A stretch of 64,000 nucleotides of DNA from JANRIG01 sp033765235 (lineage in GTDB: Bacteria; Bacteroidota; Bacteroidia; Cytophagales; UBA9547): assembly GCA_033765235.1 (NCBI GenBank), contig JANRIG010000009.1, positions 124,001 to 188,000 on the forward strand. Reading direction: 5' to 3'. The notes below the pieces were generated by a model that was not told the origin of the DNA, did no database searches, and saw only the letters and a program-made list of their open reading frames with translations. Below, one piece after another: positions 53,426 through 62,649 of the stretch. The position numbers were made by a program, and so were the translations under genes. How positions within the stretch are numbered: the stretch's first letter is position 1; every line of letters begins with the position of its first letter.

Positions 53426-55339
53426 TCATTTAGTAGAAATATTTATACACAGCATGCCTGCTTGATAAGATATAGTATTAGAATCTAATAATATGGTTAC
53501 AACATTGTTAAACACATCTTCTTTAAGTCCTGAGGCGGTGAGCAAATCGTTGGGGTACATAGGATTTTGCTGCAAAATATATATGATTTTGTCAATAAAT
53601 AAATCATTATTCAACTTCATTTTTTTCTTTTTTTCGACACAATGGTCGCATACACCGCAGTCTTTGTCATATATTTCGCCAAAATAATCCAGCAATTGCT
53701 TGGTACGGCATACATGTGCAGAACCCATGTAAGCTATGATTTTTTGAGCTTTGTTTATGGCAAATTTTTTTCGCTCTTCATAATGGGCGTAGTTGATAGG
53801 AAGCCTGTTTGCGGGCGCACGCGCTGTCATGAAGGTAAGTTTTGGCATTTCATTTTTTTCGTCGTATACTATTATACCTGCTTTGTGCATTTGTCTGATA
53901 TGGTGCAAGCAGTCTTCATACACCATTCCGCTTCGTGCAGCTATAGCTTTTTCATTAATGTTTACAAAATCTGTGTATAAAGCACCCCCATACATGCGCA
54001 AGAGTGTTTTTATTATTCTGTCAAGCAGCGGGTTTTTTACTTGCGCTTCATACAATGTCTTATTGTCTGGTATGTACATGCGCGAGGAAGTATAAAAATT
54101 CTCATTCAAAGCTATGAGACCTGCTGTCTCAAGCTGCCTCAGTGCTTGGTATGTAGTGAGGTTTGTTAGATTAAAGGTGCTGCAAAAGTGCTCAAAATCA
54201 AAGTCTTTAGGGCTATCATCCACACTTCCAACTGGCATTTGAAAGTAAGATGCCAGTGCATTATATACACTTTCGAGAATCATCCTGTCAGGATATTTTT
54301 GCAATGCCTGCGTCATAATTTTGTCAAAGTCTGCATGCTGATACAGTGCTACCGCATAGGCTTTGGCTTCATCGCGCCCTGCCCGCCCTGCCTCCTGATA
54401 GTAGGCTTCTATGTTTTCGGGTAGTTCCATATGCACTACAGTGCGCACATCAGGTTTGTCTATACCCATGCCAAATGCATTAGTAGCAACCATAGCTCGG
54501 AAGTTGTTTTTTATCCATTTGTCTTGTTTTTGACTCCGCTCTTCATATCCTAATCCGGCATGGTAGTAGTCTGCACTGATTTTATTATTATTCAAAAAAT
54601 CTGCTATTTGCTTGGTATTCTTTCTATTACGCACATACACTACAGCACTGCCGGGTACAGCCCTGAGTATATGCAGTAGTTTTTTTTCTTTGTCTTCGGT
54701 TTCTAAGGCCGCGTAAGACAGATTGCTGCGTTCAAAGCTTTTTTGGAATACGCGATAATTTTTTAGTTCCAAATATTTCACAATATCTTTTTTTACCTCT
54801 TGTGTGGCTGTGGCTGTGAGGGCTATGGTAGGTATTTTAGCCATTAAAGGCTTGATTTGGGGTATATTTTTGTACGAAGGCCTAAAGTCATGCCCCCATT
54901 GCGATATGCAGTGCGCCTCATCTATAGCCAATAGTGTACACTTGATGTGAGGAAGTCTTTCTTTGAAATCTGCGGTCTGCAAGCGTTCGGGTGAGAGGTA
55001 CAAAAATCTTATTTTGCCTTCTATAGCTTGTTCGTATATGGTGTACATGGCTTGTGTGCTCTTGCCGGAGTCTATATAGGCGGCTTGTATTCCTCGTTTT
55101 ATGAGTTGCTCTGCTTGGTCTTTCATGAGAGCTATAAGTGGGCTCACTACCAAGGTAAGCCCTCCCAAAGCTATGCCGGGCACTTGAAAGCAAATAGACT
55201 TGCCACCGCCGGTAGGCAACAATGCAAAAGTGTCATTGCCTTGTATCACGTGGTTCACTATGTCTTCCTGCAATGGTCTAAACTGTGAATAACCCCAATA
55301 TTGCTGCAATATATTTATGGCTTTCAAGTAGTTCTTCAA
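53426..55339 (-). CDS. recQ: ATP-dependent DNA helicase RecQ
   Basis: RecQ unwinds DNA 3' to 5' in repair and recombination. The 637-aa protein has the Q/I region QFRPLQEDIVNHVIQGNDTFALLPTGGGKS with Walker A, the DEAH box LLAIDEAHCISQWGHDFRPSY (~140), and motif VI VHMELPENIEAYYQEAGRAGRDE. The zinc-binding Cys cluster is present (CRTKQLL...KDCGVCDHC, ~545-567) followed by a shortened RQC region. A clear HRDC domain is not visible. The start is TTG at 55339, since no in-frame ATG precedes MKNYLKAINILQQYWGY. It shares an operon with the kinase gene. Confidence 0.93.
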   Translation of the reverse strand: MKNYLKAINILQQYWGYSQFRPLQEDIVNHVIQGNDTFALLPTGGGKSICFQVPGIALGGLTLVVSPLIALMKDQAEQLIKRGIQAAYIDSGKSTQAMYTIYEQAIEGKIRFLYLSPERLQTADFKERLPHIKCTLLAIDEAHCISQWGHDFRPSYKNIPQIKPLMAKIPTIALTATATQEVKKDIVKYLELKNYRVFQKSFERSNLSYAALETEDKEKKLLHILRAVPGSAVVYVRNRKNTKQIADFLNNNKISADYYHAGLGYEERSQKQDKWIKNNFRAMVATNAFGMGIDKPDVRTVVHMELPENIEAYYQEAGRAGRDEAKAYAVALYQHADFDKIMTQALQKYPDRMILESVYNALASYFQMPVGSVDDSPKDFDFEHFCSTFNLTNLTTYQALRQLETAGLIALNENFYTSSRMYIPDNKTLYEAQVKNPLLDRIIKTLLRMYGGALYTDFVNINEKAIAARSGMVYEDCLHHIRQMHKAGIIVYDEKNEMPKLTFMTARAPANRLPINYAHYEERKKFAINKAQKIIAYMGSAHVCRTKQLLDYFGEIYDKDCGVCDHCVEKKKKMKLNNDLFIDKIIYILQQNPMYPNDLLTASGLKEDVFNNVVTILLDSNTISYQAGMLCINISTK

Positions 55340-55433
55340 AAATATCTTAATATTCTACACTAAAATAATGATTTTCAACGACAAATCACATAATTTTCAT
55401 AACTAGAATCTTATCCGTGGCCAAACCCATATT

Positions 55434-57215
55434 TTATACAGCTTCTGTTTGCATTTGTTTGTCATACAGCTCTTTGTACCTCGATTGCATTGCCATGAGC
55501 TTGTCGTGGGTGCCGTGTTCTACTATCTTTCCATTGTCAATAAACAATATATAGTCTGCCAACTTAGCAGAAGATACTCTATGAGAAATGATAATGGTAC
55601 TACGGTTTTGCATTATTCTTGCAAGATTATTCAATATAGTATTTTCTGTATGTGTATCTACCGCCGAAAGGCAGTCGTCGAGGATTAGTATTTTGGGGTC
55701 GCGAGCCAATGCTCTTGCAATGGATAATCTTTGCTTCTGACCGCCCGATAGGGTTATGCCTCTTTCGCCTATTTTGGTATCAAATTTGTCTGCAAAGTCC
55801 ATGATGTTGTCATAAAAGTCAGCATCTTTGGCGGCTTGCATGATTTTGTCGTCAGATATTTGCAGAGCTCCAAATCCTATATTGTTTTTGATGGTATCAG
55901 AAAACAAAAATATGTCTTGAGGCACGTATCCAACTTGGTTTCTAAAATGGTGTAGATTATAATCTTTGATATTAATATTGTCTATGAATATATTGCCGGA
56001 GGTTGTGTCCATCATTCGGCATAGCAGGTTTGCAATAGTGCTTTTGCCCGATCCTGTGGTGCCCAGTATAGCTAAAGCTTCGCCGCTATTTAGCTCAAAA
56101 TTAATGTTTTTTAATGCAGTGGTATCAGACTCAGGGTAGTGCAAGCTCACATTATCAAACACTATTTTTCCTGCTATATCTGTTTTAATATCTTTGGCAG
56201 AAATAATATCTGTATTGATATTCAAAAACTCATTGATACGGCTCTGTGATGCTTGTGCCCGCTGCACTATACTGGATACCCAACCCAGTGCTGTAAATGG
56301 CCAAGTGAGCATAGTGACATACATGATAAATTCTGCTATGTTGCCGGGCGACACACTCCCTTCTATCACACGCATGCCTCCGATGAATATGACTATAAGG
56401 ATACTAGTGCCTACACACACCATCATTACAGGTCCAAAAAATGCACTTACTTTGGCTAATGCCATGGATTTGTAGTAATAATGGGTGCTATTTTGCGATA
56501 GGTTAGTTTCTGCATCTTGCTCCCTGGCAAACGATTTGATAACTCTGATGCCTGCAAATGCCTCTTGCACATAGGTAGAAAGTGCAGATAGCGATTGCTG
56601 CAAATTGAGCGACCGCTGCTCTATCATATTATTTACCACATATATCAATATTGACAAAAAAGGTAATGGCAAAAGCACCCACAAGGTAAGTGACACATTG
56701 ATACTGAGCATGAGTGCTATCACCAATACAAAAGTGGTGACAAGATTGATACCGTACATGACCGCCGGACCGTAGTACATGCGCACTTTGCTCACATCTT
56801 CTGATATGCGTGCCATCAGGTCGCCTGTATTATTTTTTCTATAAAAACTCATAGGTAGTACCTGATAATGATTATAAATTTCATTTTTTTGGTCATATTC
56901 TATCAACCTTGACATGACAATGATAGTCTGCCTCATAAAAAACATAAATATACCTCTGAGAAATGCCATAGCTACAATGAGCAAGCCAAATATTACTATG
57001 TACGTGATATACCGCTCATATACAGATGATTGCAAGTTAGTGCCTTGAAATTGGCGATGTATATGGCTAATGTCAGTGACTAGGTCTATGGCAAACCTTA
57101 CTATTTGAGCGGGCAGTGTACCAAATATATTAGCAATCACCACAAATACTACACCAAGCAGCAGATGGTATTTATATTTTAAAAAATACTTATTTACGGC
57201 ACTAAGCGCTCTCAA
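55434..57215 (-). CDS. ABC exporter, fused membrane and ATPase domains
   Basis: A 593-aa half-transporter of the MsbA/MdlB-like type, active as a dimer. The N-terminal ~330 residues hold six membrane helices with the coupling region IARISEDVSKVRMYYGPA. The ATPase domain has Walker A ILGTTGSGKSTIANLL (~386), the signature ITLSGGQKQRLSIARAL, Walker B ILILDDCLSAVD and the H-loop TIIISHRVSSAKLADY. In Walker B the usual catalytic Glu is replaced: it reads LDDCLS where active transporters have LDEALS, a feature seen in heterodimeric partners and some homologues. The substrate is unknown. The start is TTG at 57215, 8 bases after the rhamnose isomerase stop. Confidence 0.9.
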   Translation of the reverse strand: MRALSAVNKYFLKYKYHLLLGVVFVVIANIFGTLPAQIVRFAIDLVTDISHIHRQFQGTNLQSSVYERYITYIVIFGLLIVAMAFLRGIFMFFMRQTIIVMSRLIEYDQKNEIYNHYQVLPMSFYRKNNTGDLMARISEDVSKVRMYYGPAVMYGINLVTTFVLVIALMLSINVSLTLWVLLPLPFLSILIYVVNNMIEQRSLNLQQSLSALSTYVQEAFAGIRVIKSFAREQDAETNLSQNSTHYYYKSMALAKVSAFFGPVMMVCVGTSILIVIFIGGMRVIEGSVSPGNIAEFIMYVTMLTWPFTALGWVSSIVQRAQASQSRINEFLNINTDIISAKDIKTDIAGKIVFDNVSLHYPESDTTALKNINFELNSGEALAILGTTGSGKSTIANLLCRMMDTTSGNIFIDNINIKDYNLHHFRNQVGYVPQDIFLFSDTIKNNIGFGALQISDDKIMQAAKDADFYDNIMDFADKFDTKIGERGITLSGGQKQRLSIARALARDPKILILDDCLSAVDTHTENTILNNLARIMQNRSTIIISHRVSSAKLADYILFIDNGKIVEHGTHDKLMAMQSRYKELYDKQMQTEAV

Positions 57216-57223
57216 AACACTTA

Positions 57224-58507
57224 TTACAACCCTGTAGCTTTGCTATTAGTTCCACGCTCTTTGGTGAGCACATCTCTAAGCTTTTGTTCTCTAAAAAACT
57301 TGATAGGATGCAGTGCACCTCCCTCGGCCATACGAGCTTCAGCCACCAGCGGTCGCACATCTGTGCGGTAGGCATTTTGCAATATTTCTTGGGCTGTTAC
57401 GGTATCGTTATCATCCTGTGCTTTTTCAAGAGCTTTGCGGTCTATTATTAGTGCTTGGGCATAAGCTATTTTTATGGCTTCTACCGATTGCAGCAAATCT
57501 TCGAGTGGGTCTTTTATGTTGTGAGAGGCATCTATCATCCAGCCTAATTCGGGGTTATCTACGTCTTTGCTGGTCATGCCGTCTACCAACTCATTGAATA
57601 TCAAAAACAATTGATACGGCTTGATAGAGCCTACGGTAAGGTCATCGTCAGAATATTTGGAATCGTTAAAGTGGAAGCCTCCTAGTTTGCCCTCCATCAT
57701 AAGTCTTGATACTATTTGCTCTATGTTGGCATTGGGCAGGTGGTGCCCCAAATCTACCAAACAAAATGCTTTTTTGCCTAATTTTTGAGCAAGTAGCAAT
57801 GATGATCCCCAATCTTGCACAACTGTAGCGTAAAATGCAGGTTCAAAAGGTTTGTGCTCTGTAAAAAGTGCCCAATCATCTGGCAGTGCTTTGTATATCT
57901 GTTTGAGGCTGTCAAGTGTGCGCTCAAATGCTCTGCGCAAATGCTGCTGTCCGGGAAAGCATGAGCCATCTGCAAGCCATATAGTGATAGATTTGGAGCC
58001 CAACTCTTTGCCATATTCTATTACTTCTATGTTGTGGTCTATGGCTTGTTTACGTACCTTTGCATCTGTATGTGATAGAGAGCCAAATTTGTAAGATAGT
58101 TTTTGACCGGGCTGGTCTTGAAAAGTGTTGGAGTTTACGGCATCAAACTTTATGTCAAGGCTTTTGGCTAAATTTTTTATTTTCTTGGCATCTTTGGGTA
58201 TATCCCATGGAATGTGCAATGATACTGCACCGCTAGATTTGTTAATGCTGTGAAGCAATCCTATATCTTCTATCTTTTGCTCCAATACAGATGGCTCGCC
58301 GGTGCCGGGAAATCTGCCAAATCGCGTACCTCCGGTGCCTAATGCCCAACTTGGAATAGCAATCTGAAATTTGCGTATATCATCTATTATTTTTTTTGTT
58401 TTAATACCTTCTGCTTCAAGAGAGGTGCTCAATGCATCTATTTTAGCTTTGTGCGCAGATAGATGTTTATCATTGTGTGTGGCGATTAATTTTGGATCTA
58501 AAATCAT
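57224..58507 (-). CDS. L-rhamnose isomerase-like sugar isomerase
   Basis: A 427-aa TIM-barrel sugar isomerase of the L-rhamnose isomerase type found in Pseudomonas stutzeri and Bacteroidota (RhaI-like), which interconverts L-rhamnose and L-rhamnulose and has broad aldose/ketose specificity. Metal and catalytic residues are in LFTEHKPFEPAFY, CLVDLGHHLPN and GGFHFNDSKYSDDDL, with KSITIWLADGSCFPGQ before them. The N-terminus (FQIAIPSWALGTGGTRFGRF) is the family signature. No rhamnulokinase, aldolase or permease lies next to it; the ABC exporter follows 8 bases downstream, which is not an obvious partner. Confidence 0.88.
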   Translation of the reverse strand: MILDPKLIATHNDKHLSAHKAKIDALSTSLEAEGIKTKKIIDDIRKFQIAIPSWALGTGGTRFGRFPGTGEPSVLEQKIEDIGLLHSINKSSGAVSLHIPWDIPKDAKKIKNLAKSLDIKFDAVNSNTFQDQPGQKLSYKFGSLSHTDAKVRKQAIDHNIEVIEYGKELGSKSITIWLADGSCFPGQQHLRRAFERTLDSLKQIYKALPDDWALFTEHKPFEPAFYATVVQDWGSSLLLAQKLGKKAFCLVDLGHHLPNANIEQIVSRLMMEGKLGGFHFNDSKYSDDDLTVGSIKPYQLFLIFNELVDGMTSKDVDNPELGWMIDASHNIKDPLEDLLQSVEAIKIAYAQALIIDRKALEKAQDDNDTVTAQEILQNAYRTDVRPLVAEARMAEGGALHPIKFFREQKLRDVLTKERGTNSKATGL

Positions 58508-58707
58508 ATGTTTCTATATTCTATATTTAAAAACTGCACGAAATTAAAGCAATAATTTATTTATCTCTTACCATTTTCTAAAATTTTCATTTAGCCGGAT
58601 TGATATTTATTAATAATATTAATGTCGATAAATGCATATATACTTGATTATTAGTTAAATTATTAGCAATAGATACAACATTGCCCAATTTATATTACTT
58701 TTACTGT

Positions 58708-59724
58708 ATGAATAAGACGCTTATAATAGAAATACTCAAGCAAATAGGCCATGCAGTATGCGACAAGGTATATGCCTCTGTAAATCAACACGATGTAGAG
58801 CATATGTCAAAAGTGCACCATGAAGGCGAAGATGATACCATATACCAGATAGACAAAGATGTAGAAGATATCATAGTGCCTATGCTCAACCTGCATGCAA
58901 GAAGTCTGGGCGGTATAGTACTTTTAGCCGAAGGCATAGGAGACCCACTTCATGGTATGGTATTACCATCCGAGCTCAATGCAAAATCTGCTGCACTTCG
59001 CATAATCATTGACCCTATAGATGGCACTCGCGGCATCATGTATAATAAACGCCCAGGCTTTTTTTTGGCAGGTGTGGCTGCCAATCATGGTGTTGAAACA
59101 ACGCTAAACGATATAGTACTTGCAGTAATGACAGAGCTACCCATTTCGAAAAACTACACCTCAGATACCCTTTGGACTACCCGTGGCCACAAGCCTCATG
59201 CAGAGCGTAGAAACTTGATTACCAATGTTGTAAAAAAACTTGAGCTGAAGCCTTCAAAATCAAATACCATACTGGGTGGATATGCCCAACTGGCAAGATT
59301 TTTTCCTCCGGGTCGCGATATATTGTCTAAAATTGAGGATGAATTGATAGAAACTCTTTTTTCGGCACAATTGCAATCCGGCAGAGCCATAGTATTTGAG
59401 GACCAATACATAAGCACCGGCGGGCAACTGTATGAGATGCTCATGGGTCATGACAGATTCATAGCAGACCTTAGACCACTTTTGTATAAAAAGCTGTTTG
59501 GGTCGGGCACCAAACCCGGTCATGTATGCCACCCATATGATGCTTGCACATTTCTGATAGGTCATGAAGCGGGGTTAATATTTACTGATGGGTATGGCAA
59601 TAGCTTTGATGCACCCATGGATTTACTTTCCGATGTATCATGGTGTGCTTATGCCAACAGGCATATATGTGATGAAGTGCAACCACATTTACAAAAATTA
59701 GTCCATAAGTATTTAACTGTGTAA
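58708..59724 (+). CDS. Inositol monophosphatase-family phosphatase
   Basis: A 338-aa Mg2+-dependent sugar-phosphate phosphatase of the IMPase/FBPase fold. I use the ATG at 58708 (MNKTLIIEIL), not the TTG 9 codons upstream. Metal ligands are visible: EGIGDP in place of the usual GEE loop, IIDPIDGTRGIMYNK with DxxDGT, and near the C-terminus DAPMDLLSDVSWCAYAN replacing the normal WD motif. It is longer than the standard ~260-aa IMPase because of an insertion around 110-190. The substrate is not predictable. It is divergent from the sugar isomerase gene, with a 200-base AT-rich gap holding no feature I recognise. Confidence 0.8.
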   Translation: MNKTLIIEILKQIGHAVCDKVYASVNQHDVEHMSKVHHEGEDDTIYQIDKDVEDIIVPMLNLHARSLGGIVLLAEGIGDPLHGMVLPSELNAKSAALRIIIDPIDGTRGIMYNKRPGFFLAGVAANHGVETTLNDIVLAVMTELPISKNYTSDTLWTTRGHKPHAERRNLITNVVKKLELKPSKSNTILGGYAQLARFFPPGRDILSKIEDELIETLFSAQLQSGRAIVFEDQYISTGGQLYEMLMGHDRFIADLRPLLYKKLFGSGTKPGHVCHPYDACTFLIGHEAGLIFTDGYGNSFDAPMDLLSDVSWCAYANRHICDEVQPHLQKLVHKYLTV

Positions 59725-59746
59725 TATATTAGGTGCTCATCATATG

Positions 59747-60985
59747 CTATTGTGCCATTTCACAAGTTTTGCTTATGATATTTACACATTCATGTATTTG
59801 TTCCTCTGTGATAGTGAGCGGAGGTGCCAGCCTAATGATGTGCCCATGGGTAGGCTTTGCCAAAAGTCCGTTTTTAGCAAAGTTGAGGCAAAGTTGCCAA
59901 GCATTTAGTTTTTTATATTCAGGGTCTAACACTATGGCGTTTAGCAGTCCCTTACCTCTTACATGCGTGATGTAAGGTATTTTTTTTGCTGTTTTTATAA
60001 GATTTTCACGCAAAATATACCCCATTTTTTCGGCATTATCTGCCAATTTTTCATCAATCAACACCTCTAAAGCTGCTTGAGATACGGCGCAAGCCAGCGG
60101 GTTTCCTCCAAATGTGGAGCCGTGCTCGCCGGGTTTTATACAAAGCATCACTTCATTGTCTGCCAGCACTGCAGACACAGGCATAGTGCCTCCTGAGAGT
60201 GCCTTACCTAAGATTAATACATCTGGGCGCACATCTTCATGGTCTGATGCAAGCATTTTGCCTGTGCGACAAAGTCCTGTCTGTATCTCATCCATCATGA
60301 GGAGTGTGTTGTGACTTTTGCAAAGCAATGCGGTTTTTTTGAGAAATCCTTCGTCGGGCACATACACCCCTGCTTCGCCTTGTATAGGCTCCATCCATAC
60401 TGCACATACATTGGGATTGGCTATTGCTTTTTCCAAAGCAGCTGTATCATTGTAAGGTATTACTTGAAAGCCGGGTATAAAGGGTCCAAAATGATGGGTA
60501 GTTGATTTTTCGGTGGATGCAGATATGACCCCTAAAGTGCGACCGTGGAAATTACGCTCAAAAGCTATAATTGTGGCTTTGCCGTCAGGAATACCTTTGT
60601 GCATATAGCCCCATTTGCGAGCAAGTTTGAGTGCTGTCTCGTTGGCCTCCGCACCTGAGTTCATCATCAGCACTTTTTCATAGCCAAGCAGTTTGCAAAT
60701 ATACTCTTCAAAATATCCAAGTTTGTTGTTGTAAAACGCTCTTGATGTGAGGGTGAGCAGCTGAGCTTGTGTGGTAAGTGCTTTAATGATTTTTGGGTGA
60801 CAATGTCCTTGATTTACAGCACTATATGCAGACAGGAAATCAAAATATTTTTTTCCGTCCATGTCCCACACATGCACATTTTTGCCTTTTGCCAATACTA
60901 CGGGCAGGGGGTGGTAGTTGTGCGCACCATACTTATCTTCAAGGTCTATGCATTCATCGGCCGTGGAATTTATTATGCTTTGCAT
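59747..60985 (-). CDS. rocD: Ornithine aminotransferase
   Basis: The 412-aa PLP enzyme transfers the delta-amino group of L-ornithine to 2-oxoglutarate, giving glutamate-5-semialdehyde and glutamate. It shows NYHPLPVVLAKGKNVHVWDMDGKKYFDFLSAYSAVNQGH, MMNSGAEANETALKLARKWGY, MMDEIQTGLCRTGKML and the PLP-Lys in LILGKALSGG (~258). These fit the class III ornithine aminotransferase subgroup more than acetylornithine or GABA aminotransferases. The gene lies 9 bases after pruA, as the last member of the arginine catabolic operon. Its product is the direct substrate of the PruA enzyme. Confidence 0.93.
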   Translation of the reverse strand: MQSIINSTADECIDLEDKYGAHNYHPLPVVLAKGKNVHVWDMDGKKYFDFLSAYSAVNQGHCHPKIIKALTTQAQLLTLTSRAFYNNKLGYFEEYICKLLGYEKVLMMNSGAEANETALKLARKWGYMHKGIPDGKATIIAFERNFHGRTLGVISASTEKSTTHHFGPFIPGFQVIPYNDTAALEKAIANPNVCAVWMEPIQGEAGVYVPDEGFLKKTALLCKSHNTLLMMDEIQTGLCRTGKMLASDHEDVRPDVLILGKALSGGTMPVSAVLADNEVMLCIKPGEHGSTFGGNPLACAVSQAALEVLIDEKLADNAEKMGYILRENLIKTAKKIPYITHVRGKGLLNAIVLDPEYKKLNAWQLCLNFAKNGLLAKPTHGHIIRLAPPLTITEEQIHECVNIISKTCEMAQ

Positions 60986-60994
60986 ATAATATTT

Positions 60995-62620
60995 TTATGA
61001 TTCAAGAAAAGGGTATCTGTAGTCGGTGGGCGATTGGAATACTTCTTTGATGGTGCGAGGGCTCACCCATCTGAGCAGGTTGAGCATGGAGCCACTTTTG
61101 TCATTGGTGCCAGACCTGCGTGCACCTCCAAACGGCTGCTGCCCTACTACAGCACCTGTAGGTTTATCGTTGATATAGAAATTGCCTGCTGCATTTCTTA
61201 AACCTGTGAGGGCTTGTTGTTGGGCAATTTTATCATTGGCTATCACTGCGCCTGTAAGAGCATAGGGGCTTGTGTTATTGATGATTTCTATGATTTTTTC
61301 AAATGACTCTTCATATACATATATGGTTAGTACAGGGCCAAAAATCTCATTTTCCATTGTTTCAGAATGAGGATCATTGGTTTGAAATATGGTGGGGTGA
61401 ATAAAATATCCTTGGCTATCATCGAATTGACCTCCAAATATTAAAGTATTTGCTGGATTAATTTTTGCACGAGATATGTACCCGGTTATTTTTTCATATG
61501 CTTTGTGGTCTATCACTGCATTTACATAGCAGGTAAGGTCATCGGCTGGACCTACTTTTATGGTTTTGAGGGTATCTACCATTAATGCTTTCAACTCAGA
61601 CCATAATACAGCAGGTATATATGCCCGAGAGGCTGCCGAACATTTTTGACCTTGATACTCAAATGCTCCGCGAATGAGTGCAGTATTGAGTATATTTATA
61701 TCAGCACTTTGATGTGCCAATACAAAATCTTTGCCACCTGTCTCGCCTACTATACGTGGGTAAGATTTATATATGGGAATATTATTTCCTATTTGGGTCC
61801 AAAGCGTGTTGAATACTTGGGTGCTGCCTGTAAAGTGCAACCCTGCAAAATCAGGATGCGAGAAAATGGCATTTCCTATTTCCACACCATCGCCATATAT
61901 TAGGTTTATGACACCATGGGGCAATCCTGCTTCAAGCAATATATCCATAATAATGGCTGCTGTATATACCTGTTGGTCAGCACATTTCCATACTACTGTA
62001 TTGCCCATTAATGCCGGTGCTATAGGCAGGTTAGCAGCTATGGCAGTAAAGTTGAAAGGTGTGAGAGCATATACAAATCCTTCGAGAGGTCTGTATTCCA
62101 TACGGTTCCACATACCGGGTGCTGAGTGTGGTTGGATATTGTATATTTGTTGGGCAAAATATACATTGTATCTCAAAAAATCTGCAAATTCGCATACCGC
62201 ATCTATCTCTGCTTGATGCACGCTTTTGGATTGCGCCAGCATTGTGCCTGCATTAATAATATATCTGTATTTGGTACTTATAAGGTCTGCGGCTTTGAGA
62301 AATATAGCTGCTCTATGCTCCCAAGGCATATTTTCCCAATATATCTTTGCCTCTAATGATGCCTCTATGGCACTTTGTGCTTCTATTTTACCCCCATAAT
62401 AATAATACCCCAAGATGTGCTTGAGCTCGTGTGGTGGATTTACAGCTATCTTTTTGTCGGTATATACTCTTTGACTGCCAATATACATAGGTATGTCTTT
62501 GAGTGTGCTTTTGGCATGCTTTATGGCCTGCATGAGTGCAGTTCTTTCTACACTACCCTGAGAGTAGTTGTTCACAGGTTCGTTTACAGGCACAGGTACT
62601 TGAAATAATGAGTTATGCAT
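60995..62620 (-). CDS. pruA: 1-pyrroline-5-carboxylate dehydrogenase
   Basis: The 541-aa aldehyde dehydrogenase oxidises glutamate-5-semialdehyde (P5C) to glutamate with NAD+. The N-terminal region (EPVNNYSQGSVERTAL, then YIGSQRVYTDK) is typical of the stand-alone P5C dehydrogenase. Catalytic residues are Glu in IVGETGGKDFVLAH and Cys in YQGQKCSAASRAY (~325). PFNFTAIAANLPIAPAL and the C-terminal QQPFGGARRSGTNDKSGS match the family. The proline dehydrogenase half of PutA is absent, so the aldehyde is supplied by RocD next door. It is the third gene of the visible operon. Confidence 0.95.
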   Translation of the reverse strand: MHNSLFQVPVPVNEPVNNYSQGSVERTALMQAIKHAKSTLKDIPMYIGSQRVYTDKKIAVNPPHELKHILGYYYYGGKIEAQSAIEASLEAKIYWENMPWEHRAAIFLKAADLISTKYRYIINAGTMLAQSKSVHQAEIDAVCEFADFLRYNVYFAQQIYNIQPHSAPGMWNRMEYRPLEGFVYALTPFNFTAIAANLPIAPALMGNTVVWKCADQQVYTAAIIMDILLEAGLPHGVINLIYGDGVEIGNAIFSHPDFAGLHFTGSTQVFNTLWTQIGNNIPIYKSYPRIVGETGGKDFVLAHQSADINILNTALIRGAFEYQGQKCSAASRAYIPAVLWSELKALMVDTLKTIKVGPADDLTCYVNAVIDHKAYEKITGYISRAKINPANTLIFGGQFDDSQGYFIHPTIFQTNDPHSETMENEIFGPVLTIYVYEESFEKIIEIINNTSPYALTGAVIANDKIAQQQALTGLRNAAGNFYINDKPTGAVVGQQPFGGARRSGTNDKSGSMLNLLRWVSPRTIKEVFQSPTDYRYPFLES

Positions 62621-62649
62621 ATTATATATTTTTTTTCATTATACGATAA

